64,000 bases of DNA from Mucilaginibacter sp. L196 (GTDB lineage: Bacteria; Bacteroidota; Bacteroidia; Sphingobacteriales; Sphingobacteriaceae): assembly GCF_009765905.1 (NCBI RefSeq), contig NZ_LMUO01000015.1:1-64000 (forward strand), given 5' to 3'. The position numbers and the translations under genes were made by a program. Under the pieces are notes generated by a model, which was given only the letters and a program-made list of their open reading frames with translations, ran no database searches and was not told the origin of the DNA. The stretch's first letter is position 1, and every line of letters starts with the position of its first letter. This document shows, piece by piece, positions 44,734 to 53,263 of the stretch.

Positions 44734-46863
44734 ATGAAAAAAATATTCTTTGTTATTTTCCTGTTACCATACTGCGCATTAGCACAAACAGCCGATATTT
44801 ATATTCAGAATGGCAACCAGGCCGCAGGAAAAAAGGATTATGCAACAGCGATTTCCGCTTTTACGAAAGCCATCGAAATAAACCCTAAGGATGCTAATGC
44901 TTATTTTTATCGTGCAAACGCATACAGTAATGAACATGATGACCAGAATGCTGCCAACGATTTCACCCAAACTTTGGCACTTAATCCATCCTACCCTAAT
45001 GCCAGTAATTACAGGGCAAATGCTTACGCTAACCTAAAAGATTATAGTAACGCCATTGCCGATTTCACTAACGCATTAGCCTTAAAACCAAATAATGCTG
45101 ATCTGTATCATTACCGGGCCAATGCCAAAAGCAACTCCGGCGATTACAGCGGCGCGGTACAAGACTTTACCCATGCCATTGAACTCGAACCAAATAATGC
45201 TGATCTTTATGAATATCGTGGCGTAGCCAAAACAAACTTAAATGACAACAAGGCTGCTATTGCTGATTATGATATTGCAGCGAGGTTAAAACCTAACGAT
45301 TCTGACCTGTTGTTTTATAGAGCTAATTCAAAAGGCAACATACAGGATTATAATGGCGCTATCGCGGATTATAACCTTACGTTGAAATTAAATCCACGAA
45401 ATGCCAAAGCGGTATTCTACAGGGCCAATGCTAAAGTAAACTTAAAAGATTTTAAGGGCGCAGTTGATGATTACACTTTAGCAGCAAGCATCGACCATAG
45501 CACTGCTAATTTATACTATTACATGGCTAATGCCATGAGTAATGCTAATCAGTATAAAGAATCTATTATTTACTACGATAAGGCAATAGCGCAGGACCCA
45601 CAGAATGCAGCCTTGTATTTATATCGCGGCAAAGCAAAACTAAACCTTGAAGATGCAAAAGGCGCTATACAGGATTTTGACCAAGCTATTCAACTTAACC
45701 CGCAGTATACAGATGCCTTACAAAACCGTGGCGATGCGAAAATAAATACACGCGATTTTAACGGAGCGCTTAATGATGCTAATGCCGCCCTTGGTATTGA
45801 TCCAAACAGTTTAGGAGCAACCTATGTACGTGGAAAAGCAGAGGTGGAATTAAAAGACACCACAAGCGCAATGACTGATTTTAACTTTGTGATTGCCAAT
45901 CATACCAAAAACGAATATGCATACCTATCGCGGGGTAACTTACGAAGCAGGCAAAATGACAATATAGGTGCAGCACATGATTTTGATAAAGCTGTGGAAC
46001 TAAATGCCAACAACAAAACCGCATACCTCAACCGTGGCAATTTCAGGCTAAAATTGAATGATTACGCAGGCGCTGTTGCAGATTTCAAAAAGATGATTGA
46101 GGTTGCCCCCGAAAGCGTTATAGCCCATATTAAACTAGGCAATGCGATGGTACTTGCCGGGCAAAATCTTAGTGCTATAAATGTGTTTAATTCGGCTATC
46201 AAATTAAACCCAAAAGACGCCAGCACTTATGTTTGGCGGGGTGTAGCCAAAAGCAACCTGGGCAGTTATGCTGATGCGATAAATGATTATAATACCGCTA
46301 TTAAGTTAGATTCGGCATCGTCTGATGCTTATGCCAACCGTGGAAACACAGAAGCCTTGATGAGGGATTATATCGGAGCGGTAAAAGATTTGGATGTGGC
46401 TGTAAAGCTAAATCATGACAACGATGATGCTTTTTTTTATCGTGCCAATATAAAAATGAAACAAAGGAATTATTCCGGGGCGATAGATGACTATAATTCG
46501 GCATTATTTGCCAACGTTGACAATATTAAAGTATACGCTTATCGCGGGCTTGCTGAAGCGATGATACGAGACACTGCATCTATGAATGCCGATTTCAGGC
46601 ATTCGGCCAAGATTAACCCCAAAAATGAGCTGACCTATATTAAGCGTGGTGCTGCGAAAACTTTTTTTGCTAATTTTTCAGGAGCGCAATATGATCTTAA
46701 TCTGGCCATAACCTTAAATCCCAAAAGCGCCGATGCTTATTTAACACGAGCAAAGCTTAAAATTGCCATGGCTGATCGGGATAGCGCTTGTGAAGATCTG
46801 AATAAAGCACTGCAATTAGGATCAAAAGAAGCTCCTGATCTGATCAAAACAACTTGTTATTAA
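44734..46863 (+). CDS. secreted TPR-repeat protein
   Basis: About 709 residues, starting at the Met at 44734 (signal peptide MKKIFFVIFLLPYCALAQ; an upstream in-frame Met lies at 44722). The rest consists of roughly twenty 34-residue TPR units with recurring YxxRAxAxxNxxDYxxAIxDF and AIxLxPxNAxxY patterns, and a short tail with Cys (SACEDLNKAL). The protein is probably periplasmic, a scaffold for protein-protein contacts. Its partner is unknown. Its stop is 7 nt from the convergent ClC gene. Confidence 0.85.
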   Translation: MKKIFFVIFLLPYCALAQTADIYIQNGNQAAGKKDYATAISAFTKAIEINPKDANAYFYRANAYSNEHDDQNAANDFTQTLALNPSYPNASNYRANAYANLKDYSNAIADFTNALALKPNNADLYHYRANAKSNSGDYSGAVQDFTHAIELEPNNADLYEYRGVAKTNLNDNKAAIADYDIAARLKPNDSDLLFYRANSKGNIQDYNGAIADYNLTLKLNPRNAKAVFYRANAKVNLKDFKGAVDDYTLAASIDHSTANLYYYMANAMSNANQYKESIIYYDKAIAQDPQNAALYLYRGKAKLNLEDAKGAIQDFDQAIQLNPQYTDALQNRGDAKINTRDFNGALNDANAALGIDPNSLGATYVRGKAEVELKDTTSAMTDFNFVIANHTKNEYAYLSRGNLRSRQNDNIGAAHDFDKAVELNANNKTAYLNRGNFRLKLNDYAGAVADFKKMIEVAPESVIAHIKLGNAMVLAGQNLSAINVFNSAIKLNPKDASTYVWRGVAKSNLGSYADAINDYNTAIKLDSASSDAYANRGNTEALMRDYIGAVKDLDVAVKLNHDNDDAFFYRANIKMKQRNYSGAIDDYNSALFANVDNIKVYAYRGLAEAMIRDTASMNADFRHSAKINPKNELTYIKRGAAKTFFANFSGAQYDLNLAITLNPKSADAYLTRAKLKIAMADRDSACEDLNKALQLGSKEAPDLIKTTCY

Positions 46864-46870
46864 ACACCAT

Positions 46871-48322
46871 CTATTCATCGGTCTTATTTAATGCCTTGAT
46901 GCGGTATTTATATAGCTTTTGATGGATGTAGCCACGGCGTTTATTAGCCTCCCCTAAACTGCTTTCGCCAGAGAAATAGCTATCGACTATTTTGGGGACC
47001 GCGATAGTTTGCGAAGAATAAATACCTGAATTACCGCTGAAAAAATAAGCCGTAAAGCAGGCAACGGCAAACAGCAAAGCATACTCGCCGCCAAAAAGCT
47101 CTATCCCCATAAAAGTGCAGGCTAAGGGCGTATTGGTAGCCCCCGCAAATACCGCTATGAAACCCAAAGCAGCAAACAAGCTCACCGGCGCATTCAACAA
47201 TCCCGACAAGGTATTACCTAACGTTGATCCTATATAGAACAACGGAGTTACCTCTCCCCCTTTAAAACCTGTGCCTAGGGTAATCGTAGTATAAATAGTT
47301 TTCCATAACCAGCTCCAGGTATCGGAACCACCTGCATGAAATGAAGATGGGATAGTTACCGCTCCCGGATATTGCGCATCAACCCCCAAACTTAGGTAAT
47401 CGGGTTTGCCTATTGCATAGGTTAGTCCGATCAGGATCAATCCGCCAAAAACAGGGATCAACCATTTAATGCTGAAAATCTTCAAAAAGCCTGCTTTAAT
47501 CTCGTGTACCATGATGGCAAACAGATAACTAGCCAAACCAAAGGCAATAGAAGCTACGATCACCTTGGCAATCAATAACAGATCCATCGGCAAATAGTCC
47601 GACAAAAAGTATGGGGTTTTAGCTATAATATCAATGTGGTAGGCCGTATGATGGATATGCCATGCGCCAACGGTAATATCGGCAACAATGCTGGCAATTA
47701 ATGCAGGTAATAATGCATCATATTTTATACGGCCAATGGTTAATACTTCCAACGCAAATACTGCCCCTGTTAATGGCGTGCCGAAGACCGCGCCAAAGCC
47801 GGCTGCTATCCCCGCTGTAAGCAACATGCGCAGATCATTGCCAGTTAATTTGAACCAGTTGCCAAATAGCGCGGCAATGCTACCCCCTATTTGTACAGCT
47901 GTACCCTCTCTGCCTGCAGAGCCACCGAACAAGTGCGTAATTACTGTGGTGATTAAAATGATGGGGCCCATTCGCGGTGGTACACCTGCGCCGGGTTCGT
48001 GTATTTCATCAATAATGAGGTTATTGCCTTTTTCGGATGATTTGCCCACCCATTGATATATAAAATGAATCAATACACCGGCTAAAGGCAGTAAAAACAA
48101 CAGCCAGGTATGCGCAAAACGGTAATGGATTGCCCATGTTAACAGCCATAAAAAAAAGGCTACCATACTGCCTATTACTATGGCTACTGGAACGACCAAT
48201 AGCGTCCAACGCAGTGTGTATTTTAGAATGCTTAGATGTTCTGAAGAAAGGATAAACTTTTTCAATTGATAAGGATACCGTGATGTGTTTGTGTTGATTG
48301 CTTCTGTTTTTTTCACCTGCAA
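46871..48322 (-). CDS. ClC-family chloride channel/antiporter
   Basis: A 483-residue membrane protein. The selectivity regions are GSAGREGTAVQIGGS (the GREGP-type gating Glu region, near residue 135-150) and GTGFKGGEVTPLFYIGS, with FGAVFGTPLTGAVFALEV before them. It has no CBS domains. It most likely moves Cl- or F- (or exchanges Cl-/H+); which is not decided here. Its upstream region has a palindrome at 48335-48349. Confidence 0.85.
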   Translation of the reverse strand: MQVKKTEAINTNTSRYPYQLKKFILSSEHLSILKYTLRWTLLVVPVAIVIGSMVAFFLWLLTWAIHYRFAHTWLLFLLPLAGVLIHFIYQWVGKSSEKGNNLIIDEIHEPGAGVPPRMGPIILITTVITHLFGGSAGREGTAVQIGGSIAALFGNWFKLTGNDLRMLLTAGIAAGFGAVFGTPLTGAVFALEVLTIGRIKYDALLPALIASIVADITVGAWHIHHTAYHIDIIAKTPYFLSDYLPMDLLLIAKVIVASIAFGLASYLFAIMVHEIKAGFLKIFSIKWLIPVFGGLILIGLTYAIGKPDYLSLGVDAQYPGAVTIPSSFHAGGSDTWSWLWKTIYTTITLGTGFKGGEVTPLFYIGSTLGNTLSGLLNAPVSLFAALGFIAVFAGATNTPLACTFMGIELFGGEYALLFAVACFTAYFFSGNSGIYSSQTIAVPKIVDSYFSGESSLGEANKRRGYIHQKLYKYRIKALNKTDE

Positions 48323-48334
48323 TATATTATACCC

Positions 48335-48349
48335 TAAAGTTTTACTTTA
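48335..48349. promoter_or_regulatory. short palindrome upstream of the ClC gene
   Basis: TAAAGT-TTT-ACTTTA is a perfect 6+3+6 palindrome 13 nt upstream of the ClC start codon. It may be an operator or a weak hairpin in the leader; in AT-rich DNA it could be chance. Confidence 0.25.
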
Positions 48350-48506
48350 AGGTTGATTTGCAGGCGCCATCAGCAAACGCGGTTTTTAAAAGGAAGACAC
48401 CATTTCCTGCTGCTAATATACAAATTAAAAACTCGCTTAAACAAAAAAATGCCTTCAGCTCTAGCCAAAGACATTCCCAAACTAATTTAAACGTGTTAAT
48501 TGTTAA

Positions 48507-49148
48507 TTATGCTGATTTTCTTTGATTATTAATTAAGGCGGTTACATATACATGCGAGATGATTTCCCTTACCGGAAATGCCTCGTTAAAATTAAGGTTA
48601 AGGTGATCGTAAATTACCTGTCTTGAAGGGTCAATTACGTAGGTAGCTAATAATGATACGTTTTCATCAACGCCTGAGAAACGGTTCCATGCCGGGTTCT
48701 CATCTGAATATACTCTGAACTTTTTGGCTATTTCATTCTCGGTATCATAATAAAAATTTAATGACAGATTATGCTCCCATGCTTTGTTTTGCAGGTCATC
48801 ATCCCTTTCATCAGCAATTATTAACAGGTTGCCTCCATTGGCTTTAATTTCATGTTGAATGGTATTCAATTGTTTCAAATGATCTACACCCAGATTTTTC
48901 CAATGGCGCGAGTAAAAAGTAATTACCAAAGGTTTATCCAACAAATGCCTTAACAATATAGGGCCATGTGTTTCGGAGCCATTATAAAATTGCTGCCAGT
49001 TAGCGCCTTGCGGATTTAAGATAAAATCAGGCACATAATTACCCGTTTTTACCGGGCTAAGCGCTTTGTATGATTTAATGGTATAATCAGGATCAGGGAT
49101 TATCTCTGAAAGATCGAAGAATGGATATTTATTTACTGCTGTTAACAT
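48507..49148 (-). CDS. cysteine-free peroxiredoxin/redoxin-like protein
   Basis: A 213-residue cytoplasmic protein with the AhpC/TSA thioredoxin-fold layout: YVPDFILNPQG, LLDKPLVITFYSRHWKNLG, LIIADERDDD, and YVIDPSRQVIY. In active relatives the segment after TFY reads with a Cys (for example W-C-P-x-C); here it is RHWKNLG, and the entire protein has no Cys. It is thus not a classical peroxidase and may be structural, regulatory or ligand-binding. Upstream lie a palindromic operator, promoter and a 29-codon ORF with a Met/Cys tail. Confidence 0.65.
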   Translation of the reverse strand: MLTAVNKYPFFDLSEIIPDPDYTIKSYKALSPVKTGNYVPDFILNPQGANWQQFYNGSETHGPILLRHLLDKPLVITFYSRHWKNLGVDHLKQLNTIQHEIKANGGNLLIIADERDDDLQNKAWEHNLSLNFYYDTENEIAKKFRVYSDENPAWNRFSGVDENVSLLATYVIDPSRQVIYDHLNLNFNEAFPVREIISHVYVTALINNQRKSA

Positions 49149-49287
49149 ATTTTTAAGATTTGAATTTTACTTGCTGTTCATTGATAGTGGTTCGGGCTAA
49201 AAAGCATGTTAACAACAACGGTAAAGGCCATAACTTACCCGGTAATATTTTAAGTATTTAGAGGTTAGTGTATACCGGGAATGATGC

Positions 49288-49300
49288 ATAAAGTCTATTA
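49288..49300. repeat. second copy of the ATAAAGTCTATTA half-site
   Basis: ATAAAGTCTATTA at 49288-49300 repeats exactly the left part of the operator at 49480-49492. The right half is not conserved here. It lies in the leader between the short ORF and the redoxin-like gene. Confidence 0.4.
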
Positions 49301-49357
49301 TAAAAATGAGGTAAGAAATATTTGTTGAAAATTATTGTTGAAGAAAACCCGATTGGT

Positions 49358-49447
49358 TTAACAACAGCACATACACATCATACTATTTTTAAACCCTTTC
49401 AGGCTTAAAAAATAGCGGGAGCTGATGATGTTTTTATTGTGCGACAT
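49358..49447 (-). CDS. 29-residue ORF with Met/Cys tail, putative cysteine-responsive leader peptide
   Basis: ATG at 49447 opens 29 codons that end M-M-C-M-C-C-C before TAA. It lies 16 nt after the predicted transcription start (about 7 nt after the -7 at 49470-49477) and ahead of the redoxin-like gene, 209 nt away. Cys-rich short ORFs are known in mycobacteria to act as attenuators that sense cysteine supply; the same use here is inference. No Cys is encoded by the downstream gene. An imperfect inverted repeat overlaps the ORF (ACATCAT...ATGATGT). Confidence 0.55.
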   Translation of the reverse strand: MSHNKNIISSRYFLSLKGFKNSMMCMCCC

Positions 49448-49469
49448 TTATTATATCTTAATTACTAAA

Positions 49470-49477
49470 CAAATATA
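49470..49477 (-). promoter_or_regulatory. -7 promoter element before the Met/Cys-tailed ORF
   Basis: TATATTTG on the minus strand matches TAnnTTTG, 22 nt upstream of the ORF start at 49447. The operator palindrome lies 8 nt further upstream, where it would cover the -33 region. Confidence 0.5.
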
Positions 49478-49481
49478 CTAT

Positions 49482-49504
49482 AAAGTCTATTAGTTTAGTA
49501 GATT
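49482..49504. promoter_or_regulatory. operator candidate AAAGTCTA-N9-TAGATT
   Basis: The core TCTATTAGTTTAGTAGA (49486-49502) is an imperfect 17-bp palindrome. The same AAAGTCTA-N9-TAGATT pattern recurs upstream of the peroxiredoxin gene (50795-50817), with 14 of 17 core positions equal when one core is read on the other strand. Such a repeated site suggests one regulator, possibly of the Rrf2 family. Confidence 0.5.
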
Positions 49505-49542
49505 ATTTTATAATAATTTATATTTTACTGTTTTACAGCCAA

Positions 49543-49974
49543 TTAAAATTTAGATATTACGTATTTACCAGCCGAATAGGCATAGCATCCAGCACAAAAT
49601 GCGAAAAAAGATTCAAGAAAAGCGAAGAAGGAAAGCACAGCGGCCAATGAAAAAGCTACCACATGTAATTGAAGAATAAACGAAACGAGTATCGCGGCAG
49701 TAAACAACACCCCTACCATAGCCGCGAAACGTTTGGGCGCTCGGTCAACTGGTTTAGATTTTATTTTGAGTTGCTTGATTACGGCATCGCTTAAAAACCC
49801 AAGCAGGCTATATTTGCCAAGATTGGTCGCCCGAAGCACAAAATCGATCAGTTCAAAGGCCATAATCAACCAAAAACCTGTTTTAAGATAAACCAAGGCT
49901 AAAACCAAAACAAAAAATGCGGTAAGACGCGCTTTGTTTTCGTTTATTTTAATGAAGTCGACGGGGCAATCCAT
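49543..49974 (-). CDS. DUF4395-family membrane protein
   Basis: A 143-residue protein with four hydrophobic spans and the start CPVDFIKINENKARLTAFFV, which is the N-terminal block of DUF4395. A Cys pair (FCAGCYAY) lies near the C-terminus. Family members are often encoded beside redox or sulfur genes such as rhodaneses and peroxiredoxins, as here. Function is unknown. Confidence 0.8.
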   Translation of the reverse strand: MDCPVDFIKINENKARLTAFFVLVLALVYLKTGFWLIMAFELIDFVLRATNLGKYSLLGFLSDAVIKQLKIKSKPVDRAPKRFAAMVGVLFTAAILVSFILQLHVVAFSLAAVLSFFAFLESFFAFCAGCYAYSAGKYVISKF

Positions 49975-49992
49975 AGGAGCTAATCAAATAAA

Positions 49993-50068
49993 GGGTGTTA
50001 TACTGAGGTACTCGAAGTATGAGCGTAAAGGCCTGCCCACATGCTTCGAGTGCCTCAGCATGACACCC
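49993..50068. repeat. palindromic intergenic element A
   Basis: Two 25-nt arms (49993-50017 and 50044-50068) pair with three mismatches around a 26-nt loop. It lies between the DUF4395 and peroxiredoxin genes. The arm reads GGGTGTnATnCTGAGGnACTC, a common style of dispersed palindrome in this phylum. Confidence 0.7.
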
Positions 50069-50076
50069 CAAAGTTA

Positions 50077-50712
50077 TTATTTATTCGGTTGTGGTGTTAA
50101 CCTTAAATATGGCTTCACCAATGTAAATCCTTTAGGGAATTTAGCGGGGATATCTTCTGTTTTTATTGATGGTAAAACTACAACCTGTTCGCCGTCTTTC
50201 CAGTCTGCCGGTGTGGCAACGCTATGGTAAGCGGTTAATTGCAGAGAATCAATCACACGAAGTATTTCCTGGAAGTTTCTGCCGGTAGATGCAGGGTAGG
50301 TAATAATTAATTTGATCTTTTTGTCGGGACCAATAATGAACAATGAACGTACGGTTGCATTAACAGATGCATTTGGATGGATCATGTCATAAGCTTCGGC
50401 AATTGCGCGGTTCTCATCGGCTATGATCGGGAAAGTTACCTCAACGTCCTGCGTTTCGTTAATATCATTGATCCATAGTTTGTGTGATTCTACTGAATCA
50501 ACGCTCAAGGCGATCACTTTAACGTTACGTTTAGCAAACTCGTCTTTTAGCGATGCTGTTTTGCCTAATTCGGTAGTACAAACCGGTGTATAATCCGCAG
50601 GATGTGAAAATAATACGCCCCAGCTATCACCTAAATATTCGTAAAAGTCAATGTCTCCTAATGAAGTTTTTGCTTTAAAGTTTGGTGCATCATCACCCAA
50701 TCGTAAACTCAT
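50077..50712 (-). CDS. 1-Cys peroxiredoxin (Prx6 type)
   Basis: A 211-residue peroxidase that reduces H2O2 and organic hydroperoxides in the cytoplasm. The peroxidatic Cys is C45 in SHPADYTPVCTTELG; it is the only Cys, which makes it a 1-Cys enzyme. The long C-terminal arm (after residue ~150) and the conserved Arg in TVRSLFIIGPD fit the Prx6 group. The promoter (50775-50807) overlaps the operator shared with the Met/Cys-tailed ORF. Confidence 0.92.
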   Translation of the reverse strand: MSLRLGDDAPNFKAKTSLGDIDFYEYLGDSWGVLFSHPADYTPVCTTELGKTASLKDEFAKRNVKVIALSVDSVESHKLWINDINETQDVEVTFPIIADENRAIAEAYDMIHPNASVNATVRSLFIIGPDKKIKLIITYPASTGRNFQEILRVIDSLQLTAYHSVATPADWKDGEQVVVLPSIKTEDIPAKFPKGFTLVKPYLRLTPQPNK

Positions 50713-50774
50713 AATATTTTTATTTTTATGTTGATAGATAATTGTTTAACCGGTTACAACCAGCTTTACTAAAG

Positions 50775-50807
50775 CAAATGTAACATCTTTTTCAAAAGTC
50801 TACCAAA
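50775..50807 (-). promoter_or_regulatory. promoter of the peroxiredoxin gene
   Basis: Minus-strand TTTG (50804-50807) and TACATTTG (50775-50782) are 21 nt apart, within the range of Bacteroidota promoters. The start codon is 63 nt further on. The -33 element lies inside the operator at 50795-50817. Confidence 0.5.
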
Positions 50808-50817
50808 ATTATAGATT
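50795..50817. promoter_or_regulatory. operator candidate AAAGTCTA-N9-TAGATT (second copy)
   Basis: AAAGTCTA-CCAAAATTA-TAGATT has the same outer bases and spacing as the site at 49482-49504. It overlaps the -33 element of the peroxiredoxin promoter, so a bound repressor would block transcription. Confidence 0.5.
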
Positions 50818-50853
50818 TTTAAATTGAGTTTTACAATTGAGAGATATTCCTTT

Positions 50854-50940
50854 TTGTCATTGCTGTAAAGGTACGAAGCAATCGCACGTAGAAAAGTTGC
50901 CCTGCAAAGTTCGCGATTGCTTCGTTCCTCGCAATGACAA
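50854..50940. repeat. palindromic intergenic element B
   Basis: Outer arms TTGTCATTGC/GCAATGACAA (50854-50863, 50931-50940) and inner arms CGAAGCAATCGC/GCGATTGCTTCG (50874-50885, 50913-50924) form an imperfect hairpin. It is the same element as 55397-55479 in opposite orientation, including the loop. It lies between the peroxiredoxin promoter and the end of the molybdoenzyme gene. Confidence 0.75.
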
Positions 50941-50941
50941 G

Positions 50942-53260
50942 TTAATTACAAATATGTTTTTTGATCTTAATTATCACCAGCTTTGATGTTGGCGTATTGC
51001 TTTTTTCGGCTACGCTATCAATCGGCACCAAAACATTGCACTCTGGATAATATGTTGCTGTATTTCCTTCGGGGATGTTATAAGATACGATAACAAACAA
51101 GCGTGCAGTACGTTCAATTCCGCCATAATAGTTGAACAAATCAACCTTATCCCCCGCTTTAAATCCCGCTTTGGCAATATCTTTGGGGTTCATGAATATT
51201 ACTCGTCGTTCGTTGTGAATGCCACGATACCTATCCTCTAAACCATAAATAGTGGTATTAAACTGATCGTGACTACGGATGGTCATCATTATAAATTCAT
51301 CATCTGCCAGTTTATGTTCGGTTAATTGTGTAATGGTGAAAGGTATCTTACCGCCCATATCTTTAGCTATAAATTCACCATCGCGTGGGCCATTAGGCAG
51401 GTAGAACCCGCCCGGGTTACGTACCCGTTTATTATAATCAGTAAAACCAGGTACCACCTTTTCTATATCATCACGTACAGCATCATAACTTTTTTCAAAC
51501 CTATCCCAATCTACCACACTACGGCTGCCAATGGTGGCTTTAGCCATTTTACAAACGATTTGGTTTTCGCTCAACAAATCATCTGAAACTGGATTAAGTA
51601 TACCTTTAGACATTTGCACAACGCCCATGGAGTTTTCACAACTGATCAACTGTGCCTCGCCATTAATCATATCCTTATCGCTACGGGCAAGGGTTGGTAG
51701 TATCAAGGCTTCTTCGCCATGCACTAAATGGGTACGGTTAAGTTTGGTTGATACGCTGATAGTGAGTTCCAATTTTCGCATAGCATCAGCAGTATAATTG
51801 GTATCCGGCGTAGCCGAAATAAAATTCCCTCCCATGGAGAAGAACACTTTTATTTTACCCTCATGCATGGCTTTTATTGATTCTACCACATCAAAGCCAT
51901 GTTCGCGTGGGGGTTCAAAACCATATACCTCTTTCAACTTATCCAGTTGCTGTTCTGTGGGTTTATCAAATATTAGCATGGTGCGATTGCCTTGCACGTT
52001 GCTGTGCCCACGTACGGGGCATAAACCAGCGCCCGGTTTACCAATGCTGCCTTTTAGTATCGTTAGGTTAACAATCTCCTTAATCGTATCCACTCCATTT
52101 TTTTGCTGGGTGATGCCCATAGCCCAACAAATGATGATGCGTTTTTTATATTTCAACATCTCGGCGGCTTGCTCTATTTGCGTTATGGATATACCGCATT
52201 TATCAGCAAGTTCTTCTACGTTATTCTCTGCTAAACTATGCAGGAATTCGGTATAACCTTTGGTATGTTCTTTTATAAACTCCTGATCGAATACTTTTCC
52301 AGGCTCTTTTAATTCCGCATCATACAGCAGTTTTTCAATAGCCTTTAACAGGGCCATATCCCCGTTTATTTTTACCTGGAGAAACAGGTCGGCTAAGTGG
52401 GCGGTGATGCCTAATATACCTTTAACCTCCTGCGGATTTCTAAAGCCCATTAACCCTGCCTCGTGTAAAGGATTTACGGCGATAATCTTAGCGCCATTTT
52501 CCTTGGCCTTTTGCAATGCGCTTAGCATACGCGGATGATTTGTCCCCGGGTTTTGCCCCATAATGATGATTACATCCGTATCATAAAAATCATTAAGCGT
52601 AACCGTGCCCTTTCCGATACCGATGGTTTCGCCCAAGCCTGAACCGGAAGATTCATGGCACATATTGGAACAATCAGGCAGGTTGTTGGTGCCAAATTCA
52701 CGTACAAATAATTGGTAAGTAAACGAAGCTTCGTTGCTGGTGCGGCCTGAAGTATAAAATGCCGCTTCATTTGGCGATGCTAATCCGTTCAATTTATCAG
52801 CAATCTTTTTAAAAACAGCATCCCAACTGATGGGTAAATAATGTTTACCGCCTTTGGGCAAATACATGGGTTCAGCAATGCGGCCCTTTTTGCCTATTTC
52901 GTAGTCGTTTAGTTTTGCCAGATCGGCTACTGAATTCTGGGCGAAGAACTCCGCTCCTATTTTTTTTAAGGTAGATTCTTCTGCAAAGGCTTTAGCCCCA
53001 TTCTCACAATACTCAGCAACTGGCGAACGATCATCATCCGGATCAGGCCAGGCACAACTGGAGCAATCAAACCCGCCCTTTTTATTCATGTGAAACAAAC
53101 CATCCATTCCCCGAACAAAACCTGATTCCTGCATCATGTCGACCATAGCGGCAGTAACTGCAGGTATGCCCGCGGCCCACTTTTTAGGTTCTGTTACTTT
53201 CAGACCCAGTAATTCTTCCGGGTTTTCGGCTGATGGCTGTTCTTTTATCTCCTTGCTCAT
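50942..53260 (-). CDS. FdhF/YdeP-family molybdopterin oxidoreductase
   Basis: A 772-residue enzyme of the FdhF/YdeP branch of the molybdopterin oxidoreductase superfamily. C66-x2-C69 (FDCSSCAW) and C85 suggest part of an Fe-S or metal site at the N-terminus. TSNEASFTYQLFVREFGTN, PDCSNMCHESSG and IIIMGQNPGTNHPRML bind the cofactor, and the C-terminal beta-barrel contains DQFNTTIYG. Relatives are annotated as formate dehydrogenase-like but lack proven substrates. Its gene is 3 nt after a small conserved ORF and close to fdhD. No electron-carrier subunit is encoded nearby. Confidence 0.87.
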   Translation of the reverse strand: MSKEIKEQPSAENPEELLGLKVTEPKKWAAGIPAVTAAMVDMMQESGFVRGMDGLFHMNKKGGFDCSSCAWPDPDDDRSPVAEYCENGAKAFAEESTLKKIGAEFFAQNSVADLAKLNDYEIGKKGRIAEPMYLPKGGKHYLPISWDAVFKKIADKLNGLASPNEAAFYTSGRTSNEASFTYQLFVREFGTNNLPDCSNMCHESSGSGLGETIGIGKGTVTLNDFYDTDVIIIMGQNPGTNHPRMLSALQKAKENGAKIIAVNPLHEAGLMGFRNPQEVKGILGITAHLADLFLQVKINGDMALLKAIEKLLYDAELKEPGKVFDQEFIKEHTKGYTEFLHSLAENNVEELADKCGISITQIEQAAEMLKYKKRIIICWAMGITQQKNGVDTIKEIVNLTILKGSIGKPGAGLCPVRGHSNVQGNRTMLIFDKPTEQQLDKLKEVYGFEPPREHGFDVVESIKAMHEGKIKVFFSMGGNFISATPDTNYTADAMRKLELTISVSTKLNRTHLVHGEEALILPTLARSDKDMINGEAQLISCENSMGVVQMSKGILNPVSDDLLSENQIVCKMAKATIGSRSVVDWDRFEKSYDAVRDDIEKVVPGFTDYNKRVRNPGGFYLPNGPRDGEFIAKDMGGKIPFTITQLTEHKLADDEFIMMTIRSHDQFNTTIYGLEDRYRGIHNERRVIFMNPKDIAKAGFKAGDKVDLFNYYGGIERTARLFVIVSYNIPEGNTATYYPECNVLVPIDSVAEKSNTPTSKLVIIKIKKHICN

Positions 53261-53263
53261 GGC

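Noticed and set aside
44734..46863. Repetitive DNA suspected as a tandem array or CRISPR
   Set aside because: The repetition follows 34-residue TPR units of the encoded protein, with degenerate codons; there are no identical repeats or regular spacers.
51798..52256. 152-codon plus-strand frame inside the molybdoenzyme gene
   Set aside because: It lies fully within the well-supported FdhF/YdeP gene and shows only reverse-complement composition of it.
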